Origin: Pseudobdellovibrionaceae bacterium
GTDB taxonomy: Bacteria > Bdellovibrionota > Bdellovibrionia > Bdellovibrionales > JAMPXM01
Assembly (NCBI GenBank): GCA_947462815.1
Contig: CANHQR010000026.1
Coordinates: forward strand, 1-45,111
Direction of reading: 5' to 3'
Length of the DNA: 45,111 nt
A model generated the notes under the pieces. The model did not search any database and had not been told where the DNA came from. It was given only the letters and a program-made list of their open reading frames with translations. Every line of letters starts with the position of its first letter. Position 1 is the stretch's first letter. This document shows, in pieces, positions 31,483 through 40,278 of the stretch. The position numbers and the translations under genes are program-made.

Positions 31483-31606
31483 CCTGAAGTGCGGATTAAA
31501 ATGGGATTCGGATTGAGAATTGGATTGTGAATCGAAGTGAACTGAAAACCTGATCGCCGCGGCCAATGAGAGTTCGACGCGGATCTCATCAGGAGAAGGG
31601 AAAGTT

Positions 31607-34081
31607 GTGGAGCTACATGGAGTATTCTTGCAATCGTCGACGGCGGTTTGGGCCGTAGGCGCTTTGGGTCTCACGCTGGCGCTAGGATTTCTCGGCGTAC
31701 CATTCATTGTATGGACGTTGGCGATCCTCGGCATGGGATTTGGTTTTGGACTTCCCTTGCCCGCCCTGATCGGCCTGGCCGTCGTTTTGGCGATTTTTAA
31801 TATCCCGGCGATTCGCGCTCCCCTTGTCTCCAAAGTGGTGATGAATGTCCTCCGAGGGATCATGCCACAGATTTCGGAAACCGAGCGCGTCGCCCTCGAG
31901 GCCGGCGTGGTCTGGGCCGAAGGCGAGCTCTTTAGCGGCAAGCCAGACTTTGGCAAACTCATGAACGAGCCCTATCCCGAAATGACAGCCGAAGAGAAAG
32001 CCTTCATGGAAGGCCCTGTCGAGCGACTCTGCGAAAGCATCGATGATTGGGAGATTTGGGAGACTCGTGATATCTCCGCAAAGTCTTGGGAAATCATTAA
32101 GAAGGAAAAGTTCCTCGGCATGATCATTCCCAAAGAATACGGAGGCCTTGGATTCTCGGCCCTCGCCCACTCCGAAGTGATCAAGAAACTTTCATCACGC
32201 TCCATTCCGGCCTGCATCACGGTTATGGTGCCGAACTCCTTGGGGCCCGCTGAACTTCTTATTCACTACGGAACCGATGAACAAAAGAAGCGCCTGCTAC
32301 CGAGACTCGCAACAGGTGAAGAGATTCCTTGTTTTGCGCTGACTGAGCCAGGAGCAGGGTCTGACGCGGGCTCGATCACCAGCGATGGCGTACTCTTTAA
32401 GGGTGATGACGGAAAGTTGTATATCCGACTGAATTGGAACAAGCGATGGATCACCCTCGCTCACATTTCCACCGTTCTCGGTCTCGCGTTTCGCTTGCGT
32501 GATCCCGAAAAACTCCTGGGCCGAGGCGAAGATATCGGCATCACTTGCGCGCTGATTCCGACCAACACTCCGGGAGTCGACGTTTCAAAGCGACATGATC
32601 CTTTGCATACGCCCTTCTACAACTGCCCCACCTTCGGCAAAGACGTCATCGTCAGCGTCGACACCATCGTGGGCGGCTTGGATGGCGCTGGAAAAGGCTG
32701 GCTAATGTTGATGGAGTGCTTGGCGGCTGGCCGAGGTGTTTCGCTTCCCGCCCAATCGGCAGGCGGCACATCCATGGTCACACGAGTCATCAGCGCTCAC
32801 GCCTCGATTCGCAAACAGTTCGGATTCCCGATCGGCATGATGGAAGGCGTAGAGGAGCCCATCGCACGAATCGCCGGGATCAACTACATGCTCGAGTCCA
32901 TGCGCAAATACACACTCGGCGCACTCGACAAGGGCATCAAGCCTCCTGTCATCACGGCGATGGCGAAGTACAACGCCACAGAGCTTGCTCGCAAAGTCAT
33001 TAACGATGGCATGGATGTGATGGGTGGTGCCGCGATTTCGCGAGGACCGAAGAATTTGCTGGCGCATCTCTATATGGCCACGCCGATCGGGATCACCGTC
33101 GAAGGTGCCAATATCCTTACGCGCACTTTGATCATCTTTGGACAGGGCGCACTTCGCGCGCATCCTTTCGCCTTCAAGGAAGTGGATGCCATCGGCCGCA
33201 ACGATCTCGGCGCCTTTGATCGTGCGTTCTGGGGTCACATCGGTCACGTCGTTCGCAACCTCAGCCGCGCGGTGATCCTCTCGGTGACACGCGGTCACTT
33301 GGCCTCAAGCCCGGTGGGTGGTTCGACGGCTCGTTATTACCGAAAGTTGGCGTGGGCCTCGGCCACATTCGCCATCATGTCGGACATTGCCATGGGCTCG
33401 CTCGGCGGTTCATTGAAGTCTCGGCAGAAAATCACAGGTCGGTTTGCAGATGTTCTCTCATGGATGTACATCGGCACTTCGGTTTTGAGACGCTTCGAGG
33501 CCGAAGGCCGCCGCAAAGAGGACTTGCCCTTTGTTCACTTCTCGCTCAACCACTGTTTGAATGAGATGCAAAAGGCCTTTGACGGAATTTTCGCCAACCT
33601 CAATCCTCCGGGTCTAGGTTGGTTCTTTGCGGGACCGATTCGCTGGTGGTCAAACTTGAATGCTTTGGCGGGTGAGCACAATGATCAGCACACTCACAAG
33701 ATCGCTTCAATGATCCTTGCTGACACCGATCAGCGAAAGCGCCACACGTCAGGAATCTTCGTGCCACAGAATACGATCGAGCAGCTGGGTAAACTCGAAG
33801 CGACTTTCTCAGTGATCAAGCGGGCCGAAGCAACCGAGCGAAAGATGCGCAAGGCCGTAAAGGAGAAGCAGGTTCCGAAGGCCAAGGGCAAAGCCTTGAT
33901 CGAAAGCTGTCTCGCCAAAGGCGTGATCACGCAAGATGAGTACAAAGAGATGATCAAGGCTGAGGAGATGCGCTGGGAAGCGATCCAAGTGGATTCGTTC
34001 ACGCGCGATGAATACTTTGGTCACAAGTCCAAAGGCACGGCCGCTCAGGCGTATTCAAGCGGAAGTCAGGTTCGCGCCTAA
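31607..34081 (+). CDS. fadE: Acyl-CoA dehydrogenase, FadE type
   Basis: An 824-residue FAD-dependent acyl-CoA dehydrogenase that introduces the trans-2 double bond in the first step of fatty-acid beta-oxidation. Length (E. coli FadE is 814) and layout match FadE: an N-terminal pair of membrane segments (about 12-65), then the FadE-type dehydrogenase. Family blocks include FLGMIIPKEYGGLGFSALAHSEVI, CFALTEPGAGSDAGSI, GKGWLMLMECLAAGRGVSLPA, VMGGAAISRGPKNLLAHLY and ITVEGANILTRTLIIFGQGA. The C-terminal ~300 residues are the FadE-specific domain. The GTG at 31607 has AGGAGAAGGG just upstream. A TetR regulator gene lies directly before it, and a strong terminator follows. A very high-confidence assignment. 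Confidence 0.93.
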   Translation: MELHGVFLQSSTAVWAVGALGLTLALGFLGVPFIVWTLAILGMGFGFGLPLPALIGLAVVLAIFNIPAIRAPLVSKVVMNVLRGIMPQISETERVALEAGVVWAEGELFSGKPDFGKLMNEPYPEMTAEEKAFMEGPVERLCESIDDWEIWETRDISAKSWEIIKKEKFLGMIIPKEYGGLGFSALAHSEVIKKLSSRSIPACITVMVPNSLGPAELLIHYGTDEQKKRLLPRLATGEEIPCFALTEPGAGSDAGSITSDGVLFKGDDGKLYIRLNWNKRWITLAHISTVLGLAFRLRDPEKLLGRGEDIGITCALIPTNTPGVDVSKRHDPLHTPFYNCPTFGKDVIVSVDTIVGGLDGAGKGWLMLMECLAAGRGVSLPAQSAGGTSMVTRVISAHASIRKQFGFPIGMMEGVEEPIARIAGINYMLESMRKYTLGALDKGIKPPVITAMAKYNATELARKVINDGMDVMGGAAISRGPKNLLAHLYMATPIGITVEGANILTRTLIIFGQGALRAHPFAFKEVDAIGRNDLGAFDRAFWGHIGHVVRNLSRAVILSVTRGHLASSPVGGSTARYYRKLAWASATFAIMSDIAMGSLGGSLKSRQKITGRFADVLSWMYIGTSVLRRFEAEGRRKEDLPFVHFSLNHCLNEMQKAFDGIFANLNPPGLGWFFAGPIRWWSNLNALAGEHNDQHTHKIASMILADTDQRKRHTSGIFVPQNTIEQLGKLEATFSVIKRAEATERKMRKAVKEKQVPKAKGKALIESCLAKGVITQDEYKEMIKAEEMRWEAIQVDSFTRDEYFGHKSKGTAAQAYSSGSQVRA

Positions 34082-34111
34082 GAACCGACGACCAGAGCCC
34101 CCGAGGCCCGA

Positions 34112-34144
34112 AGGCCCGACCCCCTGGGGTAGGGCTTATTTTTT
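34112..34144 (+). terminator. Rho-independent terminator after fadE
   Basis: AGGCCCGACCCC pairs with GGGGTAGGGCTT (11 of 12 positions counting one G-T; a single G-A mismatch) around a very small loop, followed by ATTTTTT. It begins 30 bases after the fadE stop; the TAA of the convergent metallo-hydrolase gene (34138-34136) lies inside the tail. Confidence 0.8.
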
Positions 34145-35440
34145 GCCGGGTTTATTGGGGCGATGACTGGAGCCTCGCTCCACGCGGCGAGTTTCACCCT
34201 CTTTCAGTCGCCAGAAGTTTTCATCAAGAAAGCGAGGAGCTGAGGTCGACTGATCCTGCAGCGCCTTGCGCAGGTCGATCTCCGGCTGTTCCATCGACTC
34301 ATCGGTCAACTGAAAACATCGGTAGTGAATCGCGAGAACCCGATGTGCTTGCAAGTCGATAGCCGCTCGGACGGCATCGCTCGGATTCATATGCGCAGCT
34401 TGCATGAACCAACGCGGCTCATAGGCACCGACCGGCAAAATCGCCAGATCCGGAACTCCCCACACTTCGCGCAATTCGGTAAAGTGCGGCGAATATCCCG
34501 TATCTCCCGCAAAGAACACCTTCGTCTCCGCGTCTCCCACTTGAAACTTGATCGCAAAGCCGCCCCAAAGCGACCTGAGTCGATCCGAAATGCCTCGAGC
34601 CGACCAATGATGAGCAGGAACAAACTGGGCCTCAAGTCGCGTCTTGCCCTGCGAATGAGAGGCTGACGCTTCAGGAGTGGTCCATTCAAAATCCTCACTT
34701 TCCCACCAATCCATTTCGCGAACTCGCTGAAGGCCGCTCTCACGCAACAGCTCCGCATCTCCAAGCGGCACGAGAAACTGCGGTCGATCGCGCTCGTTCA
34801 GCCGCTGCAGTGTTGGCAAATCAAAGTGGTCGTAGTGATTGTGGCTGACGACCACGAGATCAATTTTGGGCAGCTGATCCCAGGGAATTCCTGGCGGGCG
34901 CACGCGCGCAGGACCCACAAGACTCACGGGGCTCGCGCGATGCGACCAAATCGGATCCGTAAGGACGCGAAACTCTCCGGATTCAGATGCGGGCGTGCCT
35001 GCGGAATCGCCAAGGCCAAAGCGGATCAAAACCGTCGCATGATTGACAAAGGTCACATCGACTTCGCCGCGAGCTAACTTGGGCAGGCCTTTGAACTCAA
35101 ACTCTGAACCGACCCATTCGGGCCACTTCGCCTTGGGATGCGTGAAGAGCCGCTGCCACTGCCACCTCAGAAAGGTACCAAAAGTCTTTTCCGGCGATCC
35201 AAACGGCGAAACGAACTTGCCATCTTTAAATATGGCGCGTGAGCGAGGCTGATCGAGTTTCATATTTGCTCCAGTGTTCGTGGAGTCCGGCTTTTGAGTT
35301 TCGAGCTGATGAGAGGGAGATGGACGCAACTCGTGAGCCCTCGCCAGTCCTCCATGTCGCGGCTCGAGGCCACTCACCAGAATAAGTGCAATCACCAGCC
35401 AAAACCGACGACGTAAAATAGGATTTGCCCACTGACTCAT
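34136..35440 (-). CDS. Metallo-beta-lactamase-fold hydrolase, NAPE-PLD-like
   Basis: A 434-residue protein with a signal/anchor segment at about 10-35 (RRRFWLVIALILVSG...LARA). The metallo-beta-lactamase domain follows: VTFVNHATVLIRF, VLTDPIWSHRASP, SHNHYDHFD (H200, H202, D204, H205), FAGDTGYS and RVLAIHYRCFQL. The combination, including GPARVRPPGIPWDQLPKID and EPRWFMQAAHMNPSDAV, is that of NAPE-hydrolysing phospholipase D and UlaG-like relatives, which use two zinc ions. A lipid substrate is plausible but not shown. ATG 35440 is chosen because it places the hydrophobic segment properly; a 14-bp tandem duplication copies this start, and longer frames up to 35548 are possible. The opposite-strand fadE terminator overlaps its 3' end. 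Confidence 0.82.
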   Translation of the reverse strand: MSQWANPILRRRFWLVIALILVSGLEPRHGGLARAHELRPSPSHQLETQKPDSTNTGANMKLDQPRSRAIFKDGKFVSPFGSPEKTFGTFLRWQWQRLFTHPKAKWPEWVGSEFEFKGLPKLARGEVDVTFVNHATVLIRFGLGDSAGTPASESGEFRVLTDPIWSHRASPVSLVGPARVRPPGIPWDQLPKIDLVVVSHNHYDHFDLPTLQRLNERDRPQFLVPLGDAELLRESGLQRVREMDWWESEDFEWTTPEASASHSQGKTRLEAQFVPAHHWSARGISDRLRSLWGGFAIKFQVGDAETKVFFAGDTGYSPHFTELREVWGVPDLAILPVGAYEPRWFMQAAHMNPSDAVRAAIDLQAHRVLAIHYRCFQLTDESMEQPEIDLRKALQDQSTSAPRFLDENFWRLKEGETRRVERGSSHRPNKPGKK

Positions 35441-35454
35441 GCCCACTGACTCAT
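35427..35454. repeat. 14-bp tandem duplication over the start codon
   Basis: GCCCACTGACTCAT occurs twice in direct succession (35427-35440 and 35441-35454). Each copy contains the reverse complement of an ATG at its right end. Because 14 is not a multiple of three, the two ATGs lie in different frames. Confidence 0.9.
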
Positions 35455-35600
35455 GCCCCCAACCCCATGCCTCCAATTGGCCTGAGCATGCTGATTTTGT
35501 CGAGACCAAAACGAAATGTGGCCCCTTGCGGAGCCACATTGAGTTCAAGAAATTGAATTTCGACAGTTCTGAAGTCCTCGTTGGTCAGGCTGACTTCAAA

Positions 35601-36335
35601 TCACTCAAAGCATGATCGCTTCACAAAGCCTTCACGGCCTTCACGATTGACGACCTTGAAGTAGTTCGGATTTCCCGCATCTTGAACCCATAGTTTTCGC
35701 GGGAACTTAGTGACGCCGATGTTTTCTTTGGCACCCGGAGCCACCTGCAACGGGCAGGCTTTCTTCGTTGTTGCAAAGCTTGAAGCCGATGCGGGAGCCC
35801 GGCTGTTGCCCTTGCTCTTCGTCGAGCTCAAACTTTTGCTCGTCCCGGTGCTCCGTTCTGACTTCAACTTTGACGCCGACTTTCCCGATGTCGTCGAAGA
35901 GAGCGCCGCGAGGTCTTGGCCCGAACTCTTCTCAGACTTTTTCACCGTCTTCACTTTTGTCTTTGCCGACGAGGCGACTGAGTTGGGGCTGGCGACCTGG
36001 GGTGAAATCGACGAAGTGTACTTTTTATCTTTGGCCTTTGGCGCCGTGGCTACGGCTTGAGCCGAGCTTCGCTTTTGAAGGCTCTTCGCGATGGCCTTCG
36101 CTTGTTTTTCTGTCAACGCCTTTCGCTTTTCACTCCAAGCGGCCTTCGACTGTGATTTTCGCGGCTTGCCCGCTTCTACGGAGGACTGAGCCTTCGGCGA
36201 CGCCGTCACCGAATCTGTCACACCCGCGCCGCCGGATTCATCTCCCTCATCTAGAAACATTTGCGCCTCGGCAACTGAAGAAAACACCCCGAAGGCGAGA
36301 GCGAAGCTCAGAAGCCTTTGGATCCATGTCTTCAT
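35601..36335 (-). CDS. Secreted K/S/A-rich protein with C-terminal SH3-like segment
   Basis: A 244-residue exported protein. ATG 36335 gives a textbook signal peptide (MKTWIQRLLSFALAFGVFSSVAEA, cut before QMF); the frame runs open to 36455 but without benefit. Residues about 50-180 are low-complexity, rich in lysine, serine, alanine and threonine, probably disordered and basic. The last ~60 residues (ACPLQVAPGAKENIGVTKFPRKLWVQDAGNPNYFKVVNREGREGFVKRSCFE) contain two cysteines and the WVQ - NYFKVVNREGREGFV pattern of bacterial SH3-like domains, which often bind peptidoglycan. It follows the MtgA glycosyltransferase gene (208-bp gap) on the same strand. Function is a guess: envelope or cell-wall binding. 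Confidence 0.68.
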   Translation of the reverse strand: MKTWIQRLLSFALAFGVFSSVAEAQMFLDEGDESGGAGVTDSVTASPKAQSSVEAGKPRKSQSKAAWSEKRKALTEKQAKAIAKSLQKRSSAQAVATAPKAKDKKYTSSISPQVASPNSVASSAKTKVKTVKKSEKSSGQDLAALSSTTSGKSASKLKSERSTGTSKSLSSTKSKGNSRAPASASSFATTKKACPLQVAPGAKENIGVTKFPRKLWVQDAGNPNYFKVVNREGREGFVKRSCFE

Positions 36336-36542
36336 CCCGATAAGACTTGTGATCGCTTTTTTACTTGCAGAGCGAGCCGGTGCTTTGCGGTCTGTTGGAC
36401 ATTCCGCTACTCGACGTTCCGTTTTTTGGCCTACCGTGCGCATGCCGACCTCCAAGCTGCATTTCGGCTTAAACTTGAAGTTTCCGAAGCTCGGGTGGCG
36501 TCAATTTCGACAGATTCGCTCAAATCCCCGACTAAAGCCTGA

Positions 36543-37487
36543 TCAAGGATTCAGGAGCGGTCGAAGACGAATTCCATTGGACTCCGAGGGCGTCTCAATC
36601 CGAGACATTCTTCTCAAAATCGCTCCCTGTCGCCGCAGCACATAGCCACTGGGACGATCCACTCGCAAGCGCCGAGGATTCGGCAACACAGCGGCCAATC
36701 GTGCCGCCTCCCCTCGACTCAACTGGTGTGCACTCTTTTTAAAGTAAACTCGGCTCGCCGCCTCGGCACCATAGACGTTTGGGCCGAACTCGATGACGTT
36801 CAAATAGACATCGAGGATTCGCTCTTTGGGCCACAGGATTTCGATCCAAATTGTGAGCCAGGCCTCCAAGGCTTTACGCACCCAAGAGCGCTGAGGCCAC
36901 AAAAAGACGTTTTTGGCCGTTTGCTGGGTGATCGTCGAGCCACCGCGAATTCTTTGACGAACTTGCGGTTGGCCATTCGCTTTGAGTTTCTGGACGCGAT
37001 TGTGTTGCCAAGCTTGCGCAATGGCATCGAAGTCAAAGCCGTAATGCTCGAAGAACTTATCGTCTTCGGCAGCCAGAACCGCTCGTACAAGATGCCTTTG
37101 CTGCGACAATTTGCCGCGCCAAATTTGCTGAGGCCATTGGCCCTTGCCGTCGACGAAGGACTCAAAGGTCCGCAGGCTCATTAAGGGCGTCCACGTGATC
37201 GGCACCCAACCCGCAATTGCAACGCCCACAACGGAGATCAAGGCGGTTGCGAAAATCCATTGGACAGCAATCTGCACCCAAGATCCGACGAAGAGAGCGA
37301 AGCCCCCCAACCCTCCACGAAAGGTCCATCGCGAGCGGACCCCAAGTGATTCATTCTGAATCGACATCGCCTCGACGGCCTCAGCTCGACTGTGGATGGG
37401 CAGGCCGATTGAGCTTGCGCCGCGGGGCCCAAACTCTGCTCCAAATCCTACTTTATGTTTTTCATGTTCGTCCGGGATGGAGGCCAT
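36543..37487 (-). CDS. mtgA: Monofunctional peptidoglycan glycosyltransferase
   Basis: A 314-residue GT51 enzyme that polymerises lipid II into glycan strands at the periplasmic face. One transmembrane segment lies at about 75-97 (VQWIFATALISVVGVAIAGWV). GT51 motifs are all present: the catalytic-Glu block VRAVLAAEDDKFFEHYGFDF, then RGGSTITQQTAKNVFLWP, RKALEAWLTIWIEILWPKERILDVYLNVIEFGPNVYGAEAASRVYF and LSRGEAARLAAVLPNPRR. The lack of a transpeptidase domain and the length fit MtgA. ATG 37487 has ACAAGGG upstream; the ~60-residue cytoplasmic leader is longer than usual, and ATG 37367 is an alternative. It is divergent from the gene starting at 37705. Confidence 0.9.
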   Translation of the reverse strand: MASIPDEHEKHKVGFGAEFGPRGASSIGLPIHSRAEAVEAMSIQNESLGVRSRWTFRGGLGGFALFVGSWVQIAVQWIFATALISVVGVAIAGWVPITWTPLMSLRTFESFVDGKGQWPQQIWRGKLSQQRHLVRAVLAAEDDKFFEHYGFDFDAIAQAWQHNRVQKLKANGQPQVRQRIRGGSTITQQTAKNVFLWPQRSWVRKALEAWLTIWIEILWPKERILDVYLNVIEFGPNVYGAEAASRVYFKKSAHQLSRGEAARLAAVLPNPRRLRVDRPSGYVLRRQGAILRRMSRIETPSESNGIRLRPLLNP

Positions 37488-37704
37488 AGGCCCTTGTAAG
37501 CCCCATCGCCCCGAAGCTCAACGCTAAGCCCCTCCTTCCGCGCTCTCAAGGTGGCCGGAAGCCCTGTCTGGGAGCGAATCTCCCGGGATATGAAATTTGT
37601 CGCAGGAAAGGCATTTAAGGCTTTGAAAAGCTCAGGTTTGACCTTAACCTGACAGAGTTCTGACTTGACACCAAGTTGAGCCAGAAACTGGAGGATCTAA
37701 GGCG

Positions 37705-39480
37705 TTGACATCCATCCGCATGAAGCTCATGTCTTTTTCGCCGCGCTGGGCTGCTTCTCGCGTGCTCTCCGTGGTGAGCTCAGAATCGCTTCGGACTGAT
37801 TCCCTACGTTCCGAGACCCTGCGGCCCGATCTCAAGACCGCCTCGACTCCCTTCGACCTTAATTCTCCGCCCAACATCCTGCTCAACCAGGTCAATCGTC
37901 ACGATCACCACAATTTCGAAATCAAAAGTGCGATCGAGTTACACCCGAAGTCGGGCGCCGAAATTGGCCGTGTGGAGACCAATTATTGGCTGTTTGTGCC
38001 CAAGTCTTTCGACCTTGCAGCCACAGGTCTCCAAGAGCTGACACGCGACTGGCGCACAAAATATCGAATTTCAGTTCCTCTCAAAGATCTGCACGCGGAC
38101 CAAGATTTCGAGAGTGCTCTCGCGGCCCTGCATGCGCACGGAAGAATGTTGCAAGAGCTCGCTCGGCAGGGCTCTCTCTCTGCGCATTTGAAAGAGCACT
38201 CCATTGAAGCTCTCCGCGACCTGGCCGCCATGCTGACGGAGCGCCTGAAACGACACTCGACGGAGCACTCTCGCCAGTTCTTTTTATCGCAAAGTGTCTG
38301 GGCTACGGATCGGTCACGCTCGACGGGAGTGGAGAACTTCGAGAAATCTCTGCAGTCCGTGCGTCGAAAGATCGACCGACTTCGCGACGCGCTCGGCATG
38401 TTCGCACCTGACCATGAACTGCGCACTTTCTGCTGCTATGTCGACGAGCATGTCAGCCAAGCTTACGTGCAGTACCTCAGCGCGACTTCGTCAGAGTTCG
38501 ATCAAATGCACGATGGCCCAAATCCCGCGACTCTTGATTCTCCCCGAACAGCCTCGGAACACGGCTCGGTGATGGACCCTCAGGGAGCTCGGCATTTTCA
38601 AGTCAATCGCACACGGCGATTACTTAAAGCTTTGCAAGAAGATGAGGCGACTTATCGCCGCGCCAAAGGATATTCCTTCGAATGTGAAGACGAAGCTCAA
38701 CGCGAAGCTCATCTCATGCGACTCAGCCAGTTCAAAAAGTTCTTCCAGGCGAAGAGCTTTATCGAAGTTGGCAAAGTTCAAACGGCCAAACGGATCAACG
38801 AATCGGCAGCTCTCGTCGGCACGGCCACAGCGGGCGTGATTGCTGCCGGCCTCGAGCAGTTCGGGATCCGCAACTTGTCGCAGATGGCCTCACAGGGTCT
38901 TCTCTTGGTGAGCTTTGGTGTTCTGCTTTACGTTCTGCGCGATCGCCTCAAGGACTGGTCGCGTGACGTTTTGCGAGAAAAGGCCAAGAACTGGATTCCC
39001 GACTTTCAAGTTAAGCTGAGCGCTGAAGGTCGCGAGTTCGGTCTTGTACAAGAGACCTTCCGCTTGCAGAAATCCAAGAGCAAAGAATTGTCCGCCGAGG
39101 CCCTTGCCCTTCGTCATTCTCCCCAGGATCTCGAAGGCAAGCTGCAGATTGGTGAAGATGTCCTCGCCTTGCAAAAAATGTTGCGATTTGACCAACGAGG
39201 TAGCTCGGCCACTCAGGCACGTACACTTCACGAAAATATTCGCGTGAATCTTGAGCGACATCTCAAATTTCTCGATGATCCCTTTAAAGAAATCTCCGAA
39301 CTCGGGGACGACGGATCCTGGACCGTGTCAAAGTCCCGCCGCGTGTACCACCTCTACTTCGTTTCGAAGTCCACTGTGTATTCAACCGATCAACAGAAGC
39401 TCACCGAGCTCACACAGTCGCATCGAATCGTCGTAGATAAATCTGGTATTTTGCGAGTCGAAAGCGTGGCGACTCGATAA
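37705..39480 (+). CDS. Hypothetical protein with helical region and membrane hairpin
   Basis: A 591-residue protein of no recognised family. Residues about 50-115 are beta-rich (NFEIKSAIELHPKSGAEIGRVETNYWLFVPKSF). A long charged helical region runs from about 115 to 360 with many heptad-like stretches (LQSVRRKIDRLRDALGMF). A membrane hairpin follows at about 366-415 (AALVGTATAGVIAAGLEQFG and LLLVSFGVLLYVL), after which a basic segment and a mixed domain run to the end. This suggests a peripheral or integral inner-membrane protein with most of its mass in the cytoplasm. The start is TTG 37705 (GGAGG 10 bases upstream) or ATG 37720. A hairpin terminator follows directly. Confidence 0.75.
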   Translation: MTSIRMKLMSFSPRWAASRVLSVVSSESLRTDSLRSETLRPDLKTASTPFDLNSPPNILLNQVNRHDHHNFEIKSAIELHPKSGAEIGRVETNYWLFVPKSFDLAATGLQELTRDWRTKYRISVPLKDLHADQDFESALAALHAHGRMLQELARQGSLSAHLKEHSIEALRDLAAMLTERLKRHSTEHSRQFFLSQSVWATDRSRSTGVENFEKSLQSVRRKIDRLRDALGMFAPDHELRTFCCYVDEHVSQAYVQYLSATSSEFDQMHDGPNPATLDSPRTASEHGSVMDPQGARHFQVNRTRRLLKALQEDEATYRRAKGYSFECEDEAQREAHLMRLSQFKKFFQAKSFIEVGKVQTAKRINESAALVGTATAGVIAAGLEQFGIRNLSQMASQGLLLVSFGVLLYVLRDRLKDWSRDVLREKAKNWIPDFQVKLSAEGREFGLVQETFRLQKSKSKELSAEALALRHSPQDLEGKLQIGEDVLALQKMLRFDQRGSSATQARTLHENIRVNLERHLKFLDDPFKEISELGDDGSWTVSKSRRVYHLYFVSKSTVYSTDQQKLTELTQSHRIVVDKSGILRVESVATR

Positions 39481-39502
39481 GTCCGATCAGAGTCGCCCTT
39501 TT
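39468..39502 (+). terminator. Hairpin terminator at the end of the 37705-39480 gene
   Basis: GGCGACTC (39468-39475) pairs with GAGTCGCC (39490-39497) around a 14-base loop that can itself form a short GAT/ATC extension, followed by CTTTT. The stem overlaps the last codons and stop of the gene. Confidence 0.7.
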
Positions 39503-39536
39503 GGATACCGAATATCACCACCGTCACTCTTGCATT

Positions 39537-39627
39537 CAGTCAGTCAGTCAGTCAGTCAGTCAGCAGGATTTTGGGCAGGATTTCGGCCAGGAATTCGGGC
39601 ATGTTCTCAGTTATTTTCTCAGTTATT
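39537..39627. repeat. Cluster of simple sequence repeats
   Basis: CAGT is repeated six times plus a partial CAG (39537-39563), then three imperfect copies of CAGGATTTYGGG-type 12-mers (about 39563-39600), then two copies of TTCTCAGTTATT (39604-39627) followed by TTCTC. The last block forms the 3' end of the histidine phosphatase gene: the stop TGA (39621-39619) lies within the second copy. The cluster fills the space between the convergent genes. Confidence 0.9.
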
Positions 39628-40278
39628 TTCTCGGGGGCGTGGAACAAAGCGGGGCTCAATTTCAGCCTGCCAACCCCGCGTCACATCCCATTTCAGGACA
39701 TAGAGGGCGGCATTCGGTACCGATATGCGAGTCGCCTGATCTGGATGGAAGTGCATGATCAAACGTCGTAACAATCCACCATGCGTGGAGATCGCGACGC
39801 GCGCCGAGCTTGCGGAACCTTCTTTCACCGAGGGCGAAGCTTCGAGGATCTCGCGCCGCAAGGCTTCGAGCGCCATCAAGCTGCGATCTCGAACCTGGGC
39901 GCGAGACTCTCCTCCGACAAAACTCGCCGACCAGGAGTTCTGACTCAGATCGGCCCATTGATCCCAAGACTCGGCACCAAGCCGACGGACGATTTCATCT
40001 CGTGTCAGACCTTCAGCAACTCCCAAATGCGTCTCAACCCAAGCCTCATCCAAGCGCCATGCGAGATCAGGCAAAGCCAGTCTCGCCGTTTGCTGGGCTC
40101 GACCTAAGGTGGAGCTCACGCCTTTCAGGAAGCTCGCCGCATGGGGCTTCAAGAAATCTCGAAGCTCAGCAACCTGCTCGAGTCCTTTCGAATTCAAGGG
40201 GATTTCAGTGCGACCCTGCAGGCGACCCGCGCGATTCCAATCCGTTTCGCCGTGACGAAATAGCCAAAATTCGATCAT
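39619..40278 (-). CDS. Histidine phosphatase family protein (phosphoglycerate-mutase-like)
   Basis: A 219-residue cytoplasmic enzyme of the branch-1 histidine phosphatase superfamily. The signature LFRHGETDWN places R8, H9 (phosphorylated), G10 and E11; RLQGRTEIPLNSKGLEQ follows, then STLGRAQQTARLAL, the acid residue in ETHLGVAEGLTRDEI, and STHGGLLRRLI with the second catalytic His. This covers phosphoglycerate mutases, CobC-like and broad-specificity phosphatases, so the substrate is open. ATG 40278 overlaps the TGA of the lipoprotein gene (ATGA), so the two are translationally coupled. The 3' end runs into a cluster of simple repeats, so the C-terminal residues may vary among strains. Confidence 0.88.
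   Translation of the reverse strand: MIEFWLFRHGETDWNRAGRLQGRTEIPLNSKGLEQVAELRDFLKPHAASFLKGVSSTLGRAQQTARLALPDLAWRLDEAWVETHLGVAEGLTRDEIVRRLGAESWDQWADLSQNSWSASFVGGESRAQVRDRSLMALEALRREILEASPSVKEGSASSARVAISTHGGLLRRLIMHFHPDQATRISVPNAALYVLKWDVTRGWQAEIEPRFVPRPRENN

Noticed and set aside
31274-31589. Minus-strand frames with FDRT repeats opposite the TetR gene
   Set aside because: They are antisense shadows of the 12-bp repeat array; the plus-strand TetR domain is unambiguous.
39501-39758. Plus-strand frame translating the simple repeats (QSVSQSVSQ, DFGQDFGQEFG, SYFLSYFL)
   Set aside because: The repetitive peptide is a direct consequence of DNA repeats, runs antisense into the phosphatase gene and lacks a ribosome site.
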